From Acidobacteriota bacterium (GTDB taxonomy: Bacteria > Acidobacteriota > Thermoanaerobaculia > Multivoradales > SZUA-115), in assembly GCA_024277255.1 (NCBI GenBank), contig JAJRVQ010000024.1, forward strand, positions 1-64,000: 64,000 nucleotides of DNA. The letters are read 5' to 3'. The notes beneath the pieces are model-generated. The model had not been told where the DNA came from, did no database searches, and worked only from the letters and a program-made list of their open reading frames with translations. Below are positions 33,896 to 42,739 of this stretch, in pieces. The translations under genes and the position numbers were made by a program. How positions within the stretch are numbered: position 1 is the first letter of the stretch; every line of letters begins with the position of its first letter.

Positions 33896-35113
33896 TCAAG
33901 TTCCGGTGGACAGATCGGCGCTGGCCTGCCTCACCGCCGCGGCGAGCAGGGCCGCGCCGGCATAAATCGCTCCATCGGCGGCATAGAAGCGCGGAGAGTG
34001 GGCCGCGATCACCTCGCCGCCGGGCTCGCGGGCGCCGACGCGGAAAAAGCAGCCCGGTATCTTCTCCAGGTAGAAGGCGAAGTCCTCGCCGCCCATGTTC
34101 ACCTCCGGCAGGGTGCGCAGCTTCTCGGCTCCCAGAAGTTCGACTGCCGGTTTTCGTACCCACTCTGTCGCTCGCCGTCGATTGACGATCGGCGGGGTGT
34201 GGTCGAGAAACTCCACCTGCCCATCGAGCCGATGGACCGCCGCCACGGAATGGACCATCTCGCCCAACCAGCCCTTCAGTCGATCGCGGTCCTGTGAGGT
34301 GGTGGCGCGCAGCGTGCCGAGCAGCTCCGCCGTCTCGGGAATCACGTTGCCGGCCATCCCCGCGCACACCCTTCCGATGCTCACCACCCCCGGGCTCCCC
34401 GGATCCAGCCGTCGAGAAACCAAGGTTTGCAGTTGCATGATCAGCGCGGCCGCCCCGATCACCGGGTCCCGCGCTTCGTGCGGCCGAGCACCGTGCGCCC
34501 CTTCACCGCGCAGTTCGATGCGGAAAGCGTCGCTCGCCGCATTCATCGGCCCCTCTTCGATGACCGCCTCGCCGACGGCGAAACGGCGATCGACATGGGC
34601 GCCGAAGATCGCCTCCACACCATCGAGAAGGCCGCTGGCAAGTACCGCGTTGGCTCCCCAAGCGGTCTCCTCAGCCGGCTGAAGCACGACCAGAACATCC
34701 CCCGCCGCGCGATCGGCGGTGAGTAGCGCCGCCGCTCCAACGGTCCAGGTGGCGTGAACGTCGTGGCCGCAAGCGTGTATCACGCCGCTGTGGCGCGAGG
34801 CGTAGTCGAGGCCGGTCGCCTCGGAGATGGGCAGTGCATCGATGTCGCCGCGTAGCGCCACGGTGGGGGCCGCGCGATCCCGGCCGGCGATGCGCGCCAC
34901 CAGCCCGGTGCCGGCGACCCTTTCCACCCCCACCGGATCGAGCGCCTCCAGCTCTTCGGACAGACGGGTCGCGGTCGCCTCTTCCTGCCGCGACAACTCC
35001 GGGAATCGGTGGAGGTGACGCCGCAGGCTGAGCAAGCGCTCAGCCAAAGAGGCAGGGAACAGATCCTTCAGTGGCGGTGGGATCGCTGCCGGCGGATCAT
35101 CGGGAGGAGCCAT
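33896..35113 (-). CDS. M20-family amidohydrolase (hippurate/N-acyl-amino-acid hydrolase type)
   Basis: A 405-residue metallo-amidohydrolase. HACGHDVHATWTVG holds the family's metal ligands; EETAWGANAV contains the catalytic Glu region, and HGARPHEARDPVIG the dimerisation-domain His. It hydrolyses N-acyl amino acids; which acyl group is not shown. It is last in the minus-strand cluster GNAT - NSAR - fabI - this gene, and in the NSAR pathway of other bacteria an M20 enzyme removes the succinyl group from N-succinyl-L-amino acids. That role is plausible here. Its ATG follows the fabI stop by six nt. Confidence 0.88.
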   Translation of the reverse strand: MAPPDDPPAAIPPPLKDLFPASLAERLLSLRRHLHRFPELSRQEEATATRLSEELEALDPVGVERVAGTGLVARIAGRDRAAPTVALRGDIDALPISEATGLDYASRHSGVIHACGHDVHATWTVGAAALLTADRAAGDVLVVLQPAEETAWGANAVLASGLLDGVEAIFGAHVDRRFAVGEAVIEEGPMNAASDAFRIELRGEGAHGARPHEARDPVIGAAALIMQLQTLVSRRLDPGSPGVVSIGRVCAGMAGNVIPETAELLGTLRATTSQDRDRLKGWLGEMVHSVAAVHRLDGQVEFLDHTPPIVNRRRATEWVRKPAVELLGAEKLRTLPEVNMGGEDFAFYLEKIPGCFFRVGAREPGGEVIAAHSPRFYAADGAIYAGAALLAAAVRQASADLSTGT

Positions 35114-35119
35114 TGGCGC

Positions 35120-35914
35120 CTATCCGTCGTCTTCTTCGAGTTGCATTCCCATGACGTGATAACCCGCATCGACATAGACCGTCTCACCGGTAATGCCGCC
35201 AGCCAGCTCCGAGAGAAGGAAGAGACCGAGGTTGCCCACTTCGTCCTGAGTGACATTGCGACCCAGCGGCGCGGCGTCCCCCACCTTGTTGAACATCTTG
35301 ATGAAGCCCGGAATGCTACGCGCCGCGACAGTGCGCACCGGCCCGGCGGAAACCGCGTTGATGCGTATCCCTTTCTTGCCCAGATCGTAGGCCAGGTAGC
35401 GCACCGTGGATTCGAGGGCGCTCTTGGCGACCCCCATCACGTTGTACTTGGGGATCACCTTCTCCGCCGCGTAGTAGGAGAGGGTGACCAGAGATCCACC
35501 TTCGTCGAGCAGGGGCTCCGCTTTCCTGGCTACCGCCAGCAAGGAGTAGGAGGAGATCTCCAGCGCCGTGATCCAGTCGTCACGAGTGGTGTCGATATAG
35601 CGACCGTCCATCGCCGGGCGCGGAGCGAAGGCGATGGCGTGGACCACATAGTCGAGCTTTCCCCAAGCGGTGCCGAGATCGTTGAATGCCGCATCGAGTT
35701 CCTCTTCCACCGTCACATCGCACTGGTAGAGCCGGGAGTTGGGCAGCTCGGCGGTCAGCTTCTCAAGTTCGCCGCGCAACCTCTCCCCCTGGTAGGTGAA
35801 GGCCATCTCGGCGCCTGCCTCGGCCAACTTGGTGGCGATCGCCCAACCGAGACTTCGCCGATTGGCCACTCCCATCACGAGCGCCTTCTTTCCCGTCAGA
35901 TCAATTTGCATCAT
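35120..35914 (-). CDS. fabI: Enoyl-[acyl-carrier-protein] reductase (NADH)
   Basis: A 264-residue short-chain dehydrogenase that performs the last reduction of fatty-acid elongation. KALVMGVANRRSLGWAIA is the FabI-type NAD motif; the catalytic Tyr-x6-Lys is in KYNVMGVAKSALESTVRYLA, and SYYAAEK precedes it as in E. coli FabI. It lies between the NSAR and M20 genes on the same strand, 33 nt after the NSAR stop, and six nt before the M20 start. It would be cotranscribed with amino-acid genes with which it has no known link. Confidence 0.95.
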   Translation of the reverse strand: MMQIDLTGKKALVMGVANRRSLGWAIATKLAEAGAEMAFTYQGERLRGELEKLTAELPNSRLYQCDVTVEEELDAAFNDLGTAWGKLDYVVHAIAFAPRPAMDGRYIDTTRDDWITALEISSYSLLAVARKAEPLLDEGGSLVTLSYYAAEKVIPKYNVMGVAKSALESTVRYLAYDLGKKGIRINAVSAGPVRTVAARSIPGFIKMFNKVGDAAPLGRNVTQDEVGNLGLFLLSELAGGITGETVYVDAGYHVMGMQLEEDDG

Positions 35915-35947
35915 GGGGCGTAGTCTACCTCTCTTCAGTGGGGAAAC

Positions 35948-37099
35948 TCAGCCCGTGTTGCATCGCAGTGTCTCAGTGCGAACGGTGGTTTCGGCCAACC
36001 TGCGGGGGTCGATGTCGCCGCCGCAACCGGCTCGATCCCAGCGCACGGCAACGAGACCCTCCGCATCCATCGTCCACTCTTGCTCGACGATGTCCCGCCG
36101 CCAGTAGCGGCTGCTGGGGGATAGATCGCCCGGCAGCGTGAAGCCCGGTAGCGAAGCCAGCGAGACGTTGTGGCCGCGGCCGACGCCGCTTTCGAGCATC
36201 CCTCCGCACCACACCGGTACCGACGCCGCGCGGCATAGCCGATGAATCTCCAACGATGGGGTGAAACCGCCCACCCTTCCCGGCTTGATGTTCACCACCC
36301 GGCCGGCATCGAGTTCGATCATGTCGGCGGCGCGTTGCACACTGGTGATCGACTCATCGAGGCAGAGGGGAGTCGCCAGCCGGCGCTGCAACTGCGCGTG
36401 GCGCAGGAGGTCTTGCCTGCCCAACGGCTGCTCGATCATCAGCAGATCGAACTGGTCGAAGGCGGCCAGGTGATCGCTATCGTCCAACGTGTACGCGCTG
36501 TTGGCATCGGCCATTAGAGCAGCCTCGCTGCCCAGTGCGGCGCGAACCGCACGCAAGAACTCGAAGTCGTTACCGGGTTCGATCTTCATTTTCACTTTGC
36601 GATAGCCGGCATCGACAGCCGCCTGCGCTCTTTCGACCAGCTCGCCGACGCTGCTCTGGATGCCGATCGAGATCCCGGTCGCTACCTCTTTGCGCTCACC
36701 GCCCAACAACTCTGCCAGGGGTCTGCCCGCCCGGCGAGCTGCCAGATCCCAGCAAGCCATCTCGACCGCCGCCTTGGCCATACGGTGGCCACGAAAACCG
36801 GGTTGGAGAAGGGGCCACACCTGCCGCGGATGGTCCCATGCCATACCCAAAATGCGCGGGGCTATCCACCGCCGAATCGCCAGCCAGGCGGTGTCGATGG
36901 TTTCAGGGCTGTAGGTCGGCTCTTCGCCGGCAACACACTCTCCCCAACCGGAGAGCCCGCCGCCATCGATCACCTCCACTAGAAGAATGCGCCGTTGCGA
37001 GGTGACTCCGGAAGAGATTCGAAACGGCTCCACCAGGGCGAGAGAGATCTCCCGAAGGACGATCCGGGCCAGGGCGAAGCTCGTTGGATCGCCGCTCAT
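35948..37099 (-). CDS. Enolase-superfamily N-succinylamino acid racemase / o-succinylbenzoate synthase
   Basis: A 383-residue enzyme of the MenC type 2 (NSAR/OSBS) family. Catalytic features: K-x-K in YRKVKMKIEPG, metal ligands Asp in MADANSAY, Glu in LMIEQPL and Asp in CLDESI, and the second catalytic Lys in NIKPGRVGGF. The C-terminal PVWCGGMLESGVGRGHNVSL is a family hallmark. It may racemise N-succinyl amino acids, or make o-succinylbenzoate for menaquinone. No other men gene is in the window, but a GNAT enzyme lies directly upstream and an M20 enzyme downstream, as in the known NSAR pathway. GAGGAGA stands about seven nt before the ATG. Confidence 0.9.
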   Translation of the reverse strand: MSGDPTSFALARIVLREISLALVEPFRISSGVTSQRRILLVEVIDGGGLSGWGECVAGEEPTYSPETIDTAWLAIRRWIAPRILGMAWDHPRQVWPLLQPGFRGHRMAKAAVEMACWDLAARRAGRPLAELLGGERKEVATGISIGIQSSVGELVERAQAAVDAGYRKVKMKIEPGNDFEFLRAVRAALGSEAALMADANSAYTLDDSDHLAAFDQFDLLMIEQPLGRQDLLRHAQLQRRLATPLCLDESITSVQRAADMIELDAGRVVNIKPGRVGGFTPSLEIHRLCRAASVPVWCGGMLESGVGRGHNVSLASLPGFTLPGDLSPSSRYWRRDIVEQEWTMDAEGLVAVRWDRAGCGGDIDPRRLAETTVRTETLRCNTG

Positions 37100-37163
37100 C
37101 GCCGTCTCCTCTCTACATAGCCATATCCTGGTCCGGAATGGAGGTTCAACTCGCCGTCACACC

Positions 37164-38006
37164 TCACCGCTTCGCCCGGCTCAAGCCGAAGAAGCAGCGT
37201 CCACTGGCACCGTCGCGGTAGAAGGCGTCCACCCGATAACCGCGCTCCAGGTAGGTTTCAAAGGCGTTACGGGTCGAGCCTCGCCACCGGGCGCCGAGTT
37301 GCGGCATAGTGACCTTGAGATGCTGGATGTGGGCTGGAACCTCGATGCGAATCCGCTTCTCCGCGAGGAGAACCGCCGGCTGGATCGGTCGCGGCTCTAC
37401 TTCGCCCTCATGCCGAGTATTGACCACCGGGGTCGCGGCGAACTTCTCCACCATCTCGGGCTGTGCCGGAGCGCCGTCCTTCAGCGTCTCTACCCGGTCC
37501 TCGCGGAGTCGCCAGGCAACGACCATTCGATCGGTGCCGATGTCGGCAAAGCGGCGACTGCGGCTAAGACCGAGGTAGAAATCCCGCCGGTACTCCTCGC
37601 ACTCCGCTCCGAGACGGTTGAAATTGAGGTGCGCGTTGCGGCTCTCCAGCGGGTCGAAGGTCCAATAGATGGTCTCGACACCCTGCGCCAGAACCAGCTC
37701 TCGCTGTAGCCATTTCAGCCGGCCACCCAGCCCCAGATCGCGGTAGCCCGACTTGACGGCCAGCATGTGCGACCAGTGAGCGGGCGCCCCCTGTCTAAAG
37801 CCGCTCAGCCCGCAGACCATGCCTACCAACTCGTCGTCGTGGGTGAGAGCACCGGCGACGATTCCACCGACCTCCTGCATGACCTTGAGCATCAACGGAG
37901 GGACGCAACCCATCGGATCGTCGCCCCAGATCTCCGTTTGAAGATCGAGGCAAGCCTCCAACTCCGCAACCGAGTCGAGAGACCGGAAGGTGATGCCCGC
38001 ATCCAT
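37164..38006 (-). CDS. GNAT-family acyltransferase associated with NSAR
   Basis: A 280-residue protein whose first half is a GNAT fold: MLAVKSGYRDLGLGGRLKWL is motif A with the acyl-CoA-binding R/Q-x-x-G-x-G/A pattern (RDLGLG). The length exceeds plain GNAT enzymes and the C-terminal part (VPAHIQHLKV, FETYLERGYRVDAFYRD) fits the COG3375-type proteins found with NSAR, which N-succinylate D-amino acids. I chose the ATG at 38006; an in-frame TTG at 38039 is less likely. It begins the minus-strand cluster NSAR - fabI - M20. Succinyltransferase activity is inferred from neighbours. Confidence 0.85.
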   Translation of the reverse strand: MDAGITFRSLDSVAELEACLDLQTEIWGDDPMGCVPPLMLKVMQEVGGIVAGALTHDDELVGMVCGLSGFRQGAPAHWSHMLAVKSGYRDLGLGGRLKWLQRELVLAQGVETIYWTFDPLESRNAHLNFNRLGAECEEYRRDFYLGLSRSRRFADIGTDRMVVAWRLREDRVETLKDGAPAQPEMVEKFAATPVVNTRHEGEVEPRPIQPAVLLAEKRIRIEVPAHIQHLKVTMPQLGARWRGSTRNAFETYLERGYRVDAFYRDGASGRCFFGLSRAKR

Positions 38007-38048
38007 GGCGGCGGATTCTACCCCGCCCGCGACTCGCAATGCGGCTGA

Positions 38049-39242
38049 CTAATTGTCGACGTAGCCTTCTCGGTGGCGAACCCGAATACCAGCTCGACCC
38101 ACCGCGACCCTGACCTTGCGCCATGAGCCGTCGCCATGGGACTCGCTGGGGTAGTAGCCGATCACATATTGCTGTCTGAGTTCATCTAAGATGTCACGGA
38201 AAGCCTCGGGTAGCTGCTCGGCACGCTCGATGGTGTAGGTGCTGCCGCCCGAGTCGTTGACCACCTTGTTCAGCAGCCTGCTCTCCTCGCGACTGGCTTC
38301 ACCATTGCGCCAGGCGGTGGAAATAGTGTCCCCTTGGGCTCCCATCGCCTCCAGCCGGACCCAGTAGACCAGAGCCTGACTGCGACGGGCTTTCCACAGC
38401 ACATCGTCCATCGACATGACGCTGTGCGCATCCGTACCGTCGGAGAAGAGGAGCACTACCGGGCGCCCCGACTGCGTCTCCAGTTGCTTGAGCGCCATGA
38501 AGAGGTGGTCGTTCACCGCCGTTCCGCCGCTCGGCCTGGCACCCTTGAGAGAACGCAGAATCTCTTCCGGCCGATTGGTGAAATCAGTGCTGACCAGCAC
38601 CTGGTCGGAGAAGAGCAGGAGCCGGCTCTGATCGATCTCCTGCAATCCTTCGACGAAGGTGCGGGCGCCGCTCAGCGCTTTGTCCAGCCGCCCACCGCCC
38701 ATGCTCTCACTGGCGTCGAGCAGCATCACCGCGGTGATCGGCACGTCGCCCCGCTCGAAGGTGACGATCTCCTGACGTTGGTTGCCGTCGAAGATCGAGA
38801 AGTCGGCCCGCTTCAGGTCGAGGGCCCGCTCGCCGCTGCGCAGAGCGGTGACGTAGAGCTGCTGCAACTTGAGATCGATTTCCATGTCCACCGAGAGCGC
38901 CGGCGTGACCAGAATCTCCTCCTTGGTGATACCGGTGACGGTGGTGGCGATGATTCGGTAGGTGTGTTCCTCGTTTTCATAGCCAACATCCACCCGCAGG
39001 CGATAGGGACGTTGCGTCGCCACTCCGAGCTTCGCGCCGTCGACCCAAAACTCGACCTTGGCCAGTACCTCTTCACTGAAGACGTCCGCCTCGAGGTCAA
39101 ACTCGCCGTAGGAGGTTTCACCCGCCAGCGGGTTGATGATGGCGATGGCCACCGCGGAACCTCCTTCTGCCGCCAAGAGGGCGACCGGCGCGAAGGCCAA
39201 TGTGCAGAGGATGGCAGCGACAACGATCCGCCGCCCGTTCAT
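38049..39242 (-). CDS. Secreted VWA-domain protein, acidobacterial type
   Basis: A 397-residue protein with a signal peptide (ILCTLAFAPVALLAA). A beta-rich N-terminal part is followed by a von Willebrand A domain: MIDAS motif DASESMGGG (D-x-S-x-S), the Thr in SGGTAVNDH and FSDGTDAHS as the third metal-binding element. The order and the sequence fit the 'VWFA-related acidobacterial domain' family, whose role is unknown, though metal-dependent protein binding is probable. Start at ATG 39242, with GGGAGGGG upstream. It overlaps the next upstream gene by ATGA. Confidence 0.87.
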   Translation of the reverse strand: MNGRRIVVAAILCTLAFAPVALLAAEGGSAVAIAIINPLAGETSYGEFDLEADVFSEEVLAKVEFWVDGAKLGVATQRPYRLRVDVGYENEEHTYRIIATTVTGITKEEILVTPALSVDMEIDLKLQQLYVTALRSGERALDLKRADFSIFDGNQRQEIVTFERGDVPITAVMLLDASESMGGGRLDKALSGARTFVEGLQEIDQSRLLLFSDQVLVSTDFTNRPEEILRSLKGARPSGGTAVNDHLFMALKQLETQSGRPVVLLFSDGTDAHSVMSMDDVLWKARRSQALVYWVRLEAMGAQGDTISTAWRNGEASREESRLLNKVVNDSGGSTYTIERAEQLPEAFRDILDELRQQYVIGYYPSESHGDGSWRKVRVAVGRAGIRVRHREGYVDN

Positions 39243-42200
39243 CGCCCCCCTCCCGCCGGCTGCGACTCGCGCATCGCTTGCGCCAGCACGCTGCGCCTGC
39301 TCTCCGCCGTCTCTTTGAGCTGCCTGCGGCCGAGTTCGATGACCGATCGTGGCCACCGGTTGTAGAGATAGCGCGGCGACTCATCGCTCCGCGGCAGTGC
39401 GGTCATCTTTTCGACCCACTCGCTGGACTCCGCCCCACGACCCGTTCGATCGAGCACCATCGCCAGTTGCAGATAGAGGCGCTGCTCCCCAGGAAGCTCC
39501 TCGATCCCCTGGCGCAACAGCTCCTCGGCTCGCTCAAAACTGCCGCTGCTGATCTCCAGTCGCGCCAGCTCCTGGTAGGCGAGCGACCGAACCCAGGACG
39601 GTGCCGACTCCCGACGCGCCTTGTCGATCCACAGCCGGGCCCCATCGAGGTCATCACAGCGCCGGAGGTTGAGCCCGTAACGAAGCCACCCCTCCTCATT
39701 GTCAGGATTGGTCGCTACCAACTGCTCCAGGTAGTCCCGCGCCTTCTCGTAGTTGCCCATCTTCTCGTGGAAGGCTGACAAGCCGAGCAGTGCCGCCTCG
39801 TCTCCGGGAGAAAACTCGAGAACCTCGTCAAACAGGAAGTTGGCGCTGGTCGTCGCCCCGGACTGCTGTAGGGCACCTCCCAGGCTGGTCAAGACGCGGG
39901 CCGCCAGCTGCAGCGACTCCGGCGGCTCTCCCGCGCTCTGGTACAAGCGGGCCAGCTCCTGGACCATCATTCGGCTATGCAGGGCCAAGAGCATCTGGCG
40001 TTCGTTCAGGTAGCGCTGGTAGGCCTCGAAGTGCAGTTCGGCGACCGGGATCAGCGAGTCCGCATGGCGTGCCAGATCGCGGCTCGCCACCTCCATCAAA
40101 GCTCGACGCAGGAGCTTGAGTTCAACGTCCTTCGTCTTGCCGGCGAAGGCTGACTCGAGCTGTATCAGCCGCTCTCTCGCCGTCTCGTCTTGTCCCTCCG
40201 CGAGAGCCGCCAAGGCCTCTCGGTATTGCACTTGCAGTCGGTCGGCGATGGCGCGCTGCCGTTTGCGCATCTGCTGCTTTCGTTCGACTCTTGCCGCCCG
40301 CTCGGCGGCGGCTTCGACGCCGGCAGAACCTTCGGCGATACCCTCCACTTTGAACGGAATGCTGCTCAGCTCCCGCGCGCCGCGAGCCTCCTCGGCGACG
40401 CCCAGCACCAGCGTGTACTCCCCTTCGGGCACTCCCACCAGCGAGAGACCGGCGAGGATCCGAGTGAGGCCATCCTCCCCCGCTTCCTGGCGTGACACGG
40501 CGAGTTGCTGGCCCAGAACCACCGCGCCGGTGACGTCGAGCAACTGCGCATCGAGAGAAACTTCGCCGGATCGGTTGTAGACGAAGGCGGCCAGCGGCAC
40601 GACTCCTCCCGACGCAGCGACCGGGTGGGCGACGGGAACGAAGGCCTGATCAGCCCCGATCAAGAACGGTGACGGCTCCTCCTCCTCATCGGGCGGCGTG
40701 GGTAGGCGCATCATCAGCCAGTGCTCCACCGAGCCGGGAATCAACGGCGGTAGGACTGCCAGTCTCCCATTGTCAAAATCCGGTACCACCAGAGCCGTCG
40801 ACTGCAAACCGGTGGCACCGGTCGCGGTATCGCGCACCAGAACCCGAATCTCGTAGGAGCCGGGAGGAAGATGCATGTTGCCGAGGAACTTGAGGCCACC
40901 CGCCTTAAGGGTCGCCTCCGTCTTGCTGCGATCGAAAGTCAAAACGGTGCTGAAATGGTCGGTGGCCGCACCCTCGGCGTTGATCGCATAGGTGAAGAAC
41001 TCGGTTTGCAGCGACTTGCCGCTCGCTGCACCGTCCAGTAAGTCTTGACCGTCCACTTCGATCAGGACCGGCACCAGCGCTCTTTCGCCGTCGGCTTGAA
41101 ACGGCACCGCCAAGACCGAAAGATCCAACTGGCCTCCCGACCGTCCGGTGAGCAGCTGTGAGGCGGTGCGCAACCTCGCCTGCATCGGCGTTTCTTGCTT
41201 CGCGCCAGGGCCGAAATACCCCGGACGGGCAACGATGCGTACCCCTTTCACTTTCTCCTGGAGCTCCACCTTGAGCTTGTGGTACTTGCCGTCCGCCTTG
41301 AGATCGTTGGGCTGAATGGTCAACACGTAGGTGACCGTGGTGCGCTTGAGCACCTTGTCCATGGCGCGGCCCAGATCGGTGAAGTTGCGCAGCAGCTCAC
41401 CGCCGGTCGATCGCGCCATCATCGTCAACCCTTCATGACGAGCTCCGCCGAGGGTCACCTCCCGCAGACTGGCGATATCGATCGAGTGGACGACACAATC
41501 GGCCCGCCGAAATTCCTCGAGCATTCGTTCCAACCGGTTCAGCAAGGAGCCGCTACCGTAGACCTGGTCACTGTCGACGTTGAACGTCTGGCCGGACTCC
41601 ATCGCCAAACGGGTTCGAACGTCCACCTTCTCGGTGCCGCGCAAGAGTTCGCCGTCGAATCCCTCGGAGAGAAAGACCACGTGCTTGCGCCCGTTGATCG
41701 CTCCCATCAGCGATGCCAGGCCCGCCAACGAATCCGCGAAGATCTCCACCTCTTGCGCTTCGTTGCGTTTGGCCGTCCGCTGAGCCCGCGCCCCCATTTC
41801 TTCGACGTAGGCTTCAGCCTCGCTCTTGAAGGCCCCCCTGCCATCTTCGCCTGAAGGCCGGGTTTCCTCCACACTCACCGTCGAACCGGTCGCCGCCTGG
41901 CCGAATCCGGTTTGGCTGCCGCTCTTGGCTCTCGCATTGGCCAGGACCAGCTGCAGAGGATCGGCATTTCGATCGACCAGCTTGGGCGAACCCAGGCTGA
42001 GAATCGCCAACTCCGCTTGCCTCCGATCGGTGGTGAAAGCCATCAGGAGCTGGGGTCCCTTGACCCGGCTGTAGGTGGCCACGGAGACCAGGTCGCTCGG
42101 GTGGAGATGGTCGAGCATGTCGACCGCCGCCTCGCGGGAACGGACGATGGATGTTGGCTCTGAGAAGGTGAGGTCAAAGAGGAAGAGGAAATGACGCCGC

Positions 42201-42517
42201 GCCGCGGTCGGCAGCTGCTCCTCCGGTCCCGACTCATCGCGGTCGTAGACTTCGAAAGAGACAATCTCCCGCCTCTTCTTGCCCTCCTTGACTACGAAAT
42301 CATCGGCGCTCAACCCTCGCACCGGCTGACCGTCTCTGTCGACCACTTGAACGGGGATCTCGACCACCGTGACCGACGTCGACCCACGAAACGTCTCAGT
42401 CTTGGCACCCAGCGCCAGAGGTAGAAGAAGGCCAAATGCAAAAAGACCCGCCCAGTGGCGAGTACGGCGGCGGGAACGGTGACGGTCACGGCCTCGCGGC
42501 ACGATCTCCAAATCCAT
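39239..42517 (-). CDS. Large secreted VWA- and TPR-containing protein, acidobacterial type
   Basis: A 1092-residue exported protein with a basic N terminus and a signal peptide (LFAFGLLLPLALGAKT). A 'VWFA-related' domain follows (EIPVQVVDRDGQPVRGL, then FLFLFDLTFSEPTS with a D-x-T-x-S MIDAS-like motif). A middle region (about 450-740) has beta-rich domains. The last 300 residues are helical repeats of TPR type (ALLGLSAFHEKMGNYEKARDYL, GWLRYGLNLRRCDDLDGARL). AGGAGG stands ahead of the ATG at 42517. It is coupled by ATGA to the smaller VWA gene, suggesting that the two work as a complex. Function unknown. Confidence 0.85.
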   Translation of the reverse strand: MDLEIVPRGRDRHRSRRRTRHWAGLFAFGLLLPLALGAKTETFRGSTSVTVVEIPVQVVDRDGQPVRGLSADDFVVKEGKKRREIVSFEVYDRDESGPEEQLPTAARRHFLFLFDLTFSEPTSIVRSREAAVDMLDHLHPSDLVSVATYSRVKGPQLLMAFTTDRRQAELAILSLGSPKLVDRNADPLQLVLANARAKSGSQTGFGQAATGSTVSVEETRPSGEDGRGAFKSEAEAYVEEMGARAQRTAKRNEAQEVEIFADSLAGLASLMGAINGRKHVVFLSEGFDGELLRGTEKVDVRTRLAMESGQTFNVDSDQVYGSGSLLNRLERMLEEFRRADCVVHSIDIASLREVTLGGARHEGLTMMARSTGGELLRNFTDLGRAMDKVLKRTTVTYVLTIQPNDLKADGKYHKLKVELQEKVKGVRIVARPGYFGPGAKQETPMQARLRTASQLLTGRSGGQLDLSVLAVPFQADGERALVPVLIEVDGQDLLDGAASGKSLQTEFFTYAINAEGAATDHFSTVLTFDRSKTEATLKAGGLKFLGNMHLPPGSYEIRVLVRDTATGATGLQSTALVVPDFDNGRLAVLPPLIPGSVEHWLMMRLPTPPDEEEEPSPFLIGADQAFVPVAHPVAASGGVVPLAAFVYNRSGEVSLDAQLLDVTGAVVLGQQLAVSRQEAGEDGLTRILAGLSLVGVPEGEYTLVLGVAEEARGARELSSIPFKVEGIAEGSAGVEAAAERAARVERKQQMRKRQRAIADRLQVQYREALAALAEGQDETARERLIQLESAFAGKTKDVELKLLRRALMEVASRDLARHADSLIPVAELHFEAYQRYLNERQMLLALHSRMMVQELARLYQSAGEPPESLQLAARVLTSLGGALQQSGATTSANFLFDEVLEFSPGDEAALLGLSAFHEKMGNYEKARDYLEQLVATNPDNEEGWLRYGLNLRRCDDLDGARLWIDKARRESAPSWVRSLAYQELARLEISSGSFERAEELLRQGIEELPGEQRLYLQLAMVLDRTGRGAESSEWVEKMTALPRSDESPRYLYNRWPRSVIELGRRQLKETAESRRSVLAQAMRESQPAGGGR

Positions 42518-42739
42518 GGTGCTACCTCCTGGCGATTGCCGTTTCGAGCCTACGTTTCCAGGCTCGAAGCAAGCGCCGTGACTATTGCCCCCCAAGACAG
42601 CGAGTTCGTCGAGACTACATCATCGATCTTGGCACCGCATCTAGGCAGAGCGAATTACCGGCGTTCCGTAAATAAGACTTGACTTCCCGGCGAGAAGAGA
42701 TTGGCGAAACTGCCCGCTTCGAGCACTCTCCGCAGCCGT

